Shown piece by piece: positions 63,225 to 64,000 of a DNA stretch of 64,000 nucleotides (positions within the stretch are counted from its first letter, which is position 1; every line of letters starts with the position of its first letter). Under the pieces are notes generated by a model. That model did no database searches and was not told the DNA's origin. It saw only the letters and a list, made by a program, of their open reading frames with translations. Source of the stretch: Mangifera indica (Eukaryota; Streptophyta; Magnoliopsida; Sapindales; Anacardiaceae); contig NC_058156.1 of assembly GCF_011075055.1 (NCBI RefSeq), forward strand, positions 2,294,001-2,358,000, written 5' to 3'. Made by a program: the position numbers and the translations under genes.

Positions 63225-64000
63225 TCAGGGAGGAAAGTGTACAACATCCATTGAAGCAAAACTTGATTGGGCTGCTCTCATTCCCCGGAGCATACTCTTT
63301 GCAGTTTCTTTCTCCTGCAATCATGCACAAAGGTAATATATAAAACACTTACGAGTTTTGACATTGTTACTATACATGATTTATATAAAATTGACCATTA
63401 ATCTCTTTATAAACTATAAATTAGGAATATTAGCATAACTCACTGGACCAGTAAAATCCAGAAGTCTGGTACAATACACCTCTGCTTCTTCAAGCCTGTT
63501 ATGGGCTCTGCAGTGAGTCGCAAGAAATAACAAAGCTTCAACAATATTTGGTCCTTCCCTCTCTTCAGCTTCCATCCTATCTAAATCCTTCTTGTAGTAA
63601 AATGCTGCTTCCTCATCACGCCCAAGTTCATGATGCAGCTTTGCAAGCTCGTTTAGGGCAATTGCTTCCCTGTCATTACAATTTGCAGCCCTTCTATAGC
63701 ATTTTATAGCCTCTTCAAGCATGTGAAGCTGTTCAGTTTCATAACACCGAGCCATAGCAATCCACAATCGAGAATCGTTTGGCTGCAAAAATACAGATTT
63801 TCGAAAATAATGAAGAGCATATAAAGGCATATGCATCATCTCATAAGCTTGTCCTAACCCATACCAGGCTCGATAATCACAAGGATTTATATCTACAGCT
63901 CGTCTATAGGCATCAATGGCAGCTGGAGTGTTTTTCATCTCAACATATTCATGGCCCATCAGTGTCCAAGCTGACAAAAAATTTTTGTTCAATTTAAGTG
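63225..64000 (-). CDS. APC8: APC8/CDC23, anaphase-promoting complex TPR subunit, 5' part off the window
   Basis: The last two exons are present on the minus strand: from the right edge to 63444, and 63314-63225 (EKETAKSMLRGMRAAQ, ending VHFPP-stop). The donor GTGAGT at 63443-63438 and phase 0 join CTRLLDFTGP to EKETAK. The visible part is a run of tetratricopeptide repeats (SAWTLMGHEYVEMKNTPAAI, AWYGLGQAYEMM, LWIAMARCYETEQ, ALNELAKLHHELGRDEEAAF) that matches the C-terminal half of plant APC8/CDC23. The protein is a scaffold TPR subunit of the APC/C ubiquitin ligase that drives mitotic exit and also acts in pollen and meristem divisions. The exon runs off the window at 64000 with the frame open. 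Confidence 0.95.

Overview
This is nuclear DNA from a eudicot plant. The genes have many short GT-AG introns, the intergenic DNA is very AT-rich, and every recognisable protein is a plant or general eukaryotic family member. There are no bacterial operons, CRISPR arrays or viral genomes. I cannot place the genus from sequence alone.

Left gene cluster (1-13.8 kb): a minus-strand PPR gene that I recognise as PTAC2 (plastid transcription), cut by the left edge, lies head-to-head with a plus-strand gene for an uncharacterised coiled-coil protein. They share a ~0.7 kb promoter region with a G-box. A complete minus-strand TORTIFOLIA1/SPIRAL2-like microtubule protein gene follows.

Repeat region (13.8-33 kb): about 19 kb with no protein gene. 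It holds a tandem array of tRNA-Val-like genes with a ~490 bp period (at least one intact), a tandem duplication of a ~1.9 kb block whose first copy is split by the array, several copies of a Mutator-like non-autonomous transposon family with long inverted repeats, a 0.8 kb inverted-repeat element around (AT)n, and many small palindromic MITEs.

Middle genes (33-50 kb): a CNOT4-type (C4C4) RING finger gene with a long non-coding downstream stretch, then a 15-exon WD40/AT-hook gene resembling the TFIIIC subunit GTF3C2. The latter carries a one-base frameshift in exon 2 in this assembly.

Right part (50-64 kb): more transposon copies, a minus-strand type-A cytokinin response regulator with a repeat-expanded C-terminus, decayed Gypsy gag and Copia pol fragments, and the 3' end of APC8/CDC23, cut by the right edge.

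The genes are independent housekeeping or regulatory units (plastid transcription, microtubules, cytokinin signalling, tRNA/5S transcription, cell cycle). The novelty lies in the repeats: the tRNA-Val array within a split duplication, and the Mutator-like family, for which 9-bp target-site duplications can be read directly.
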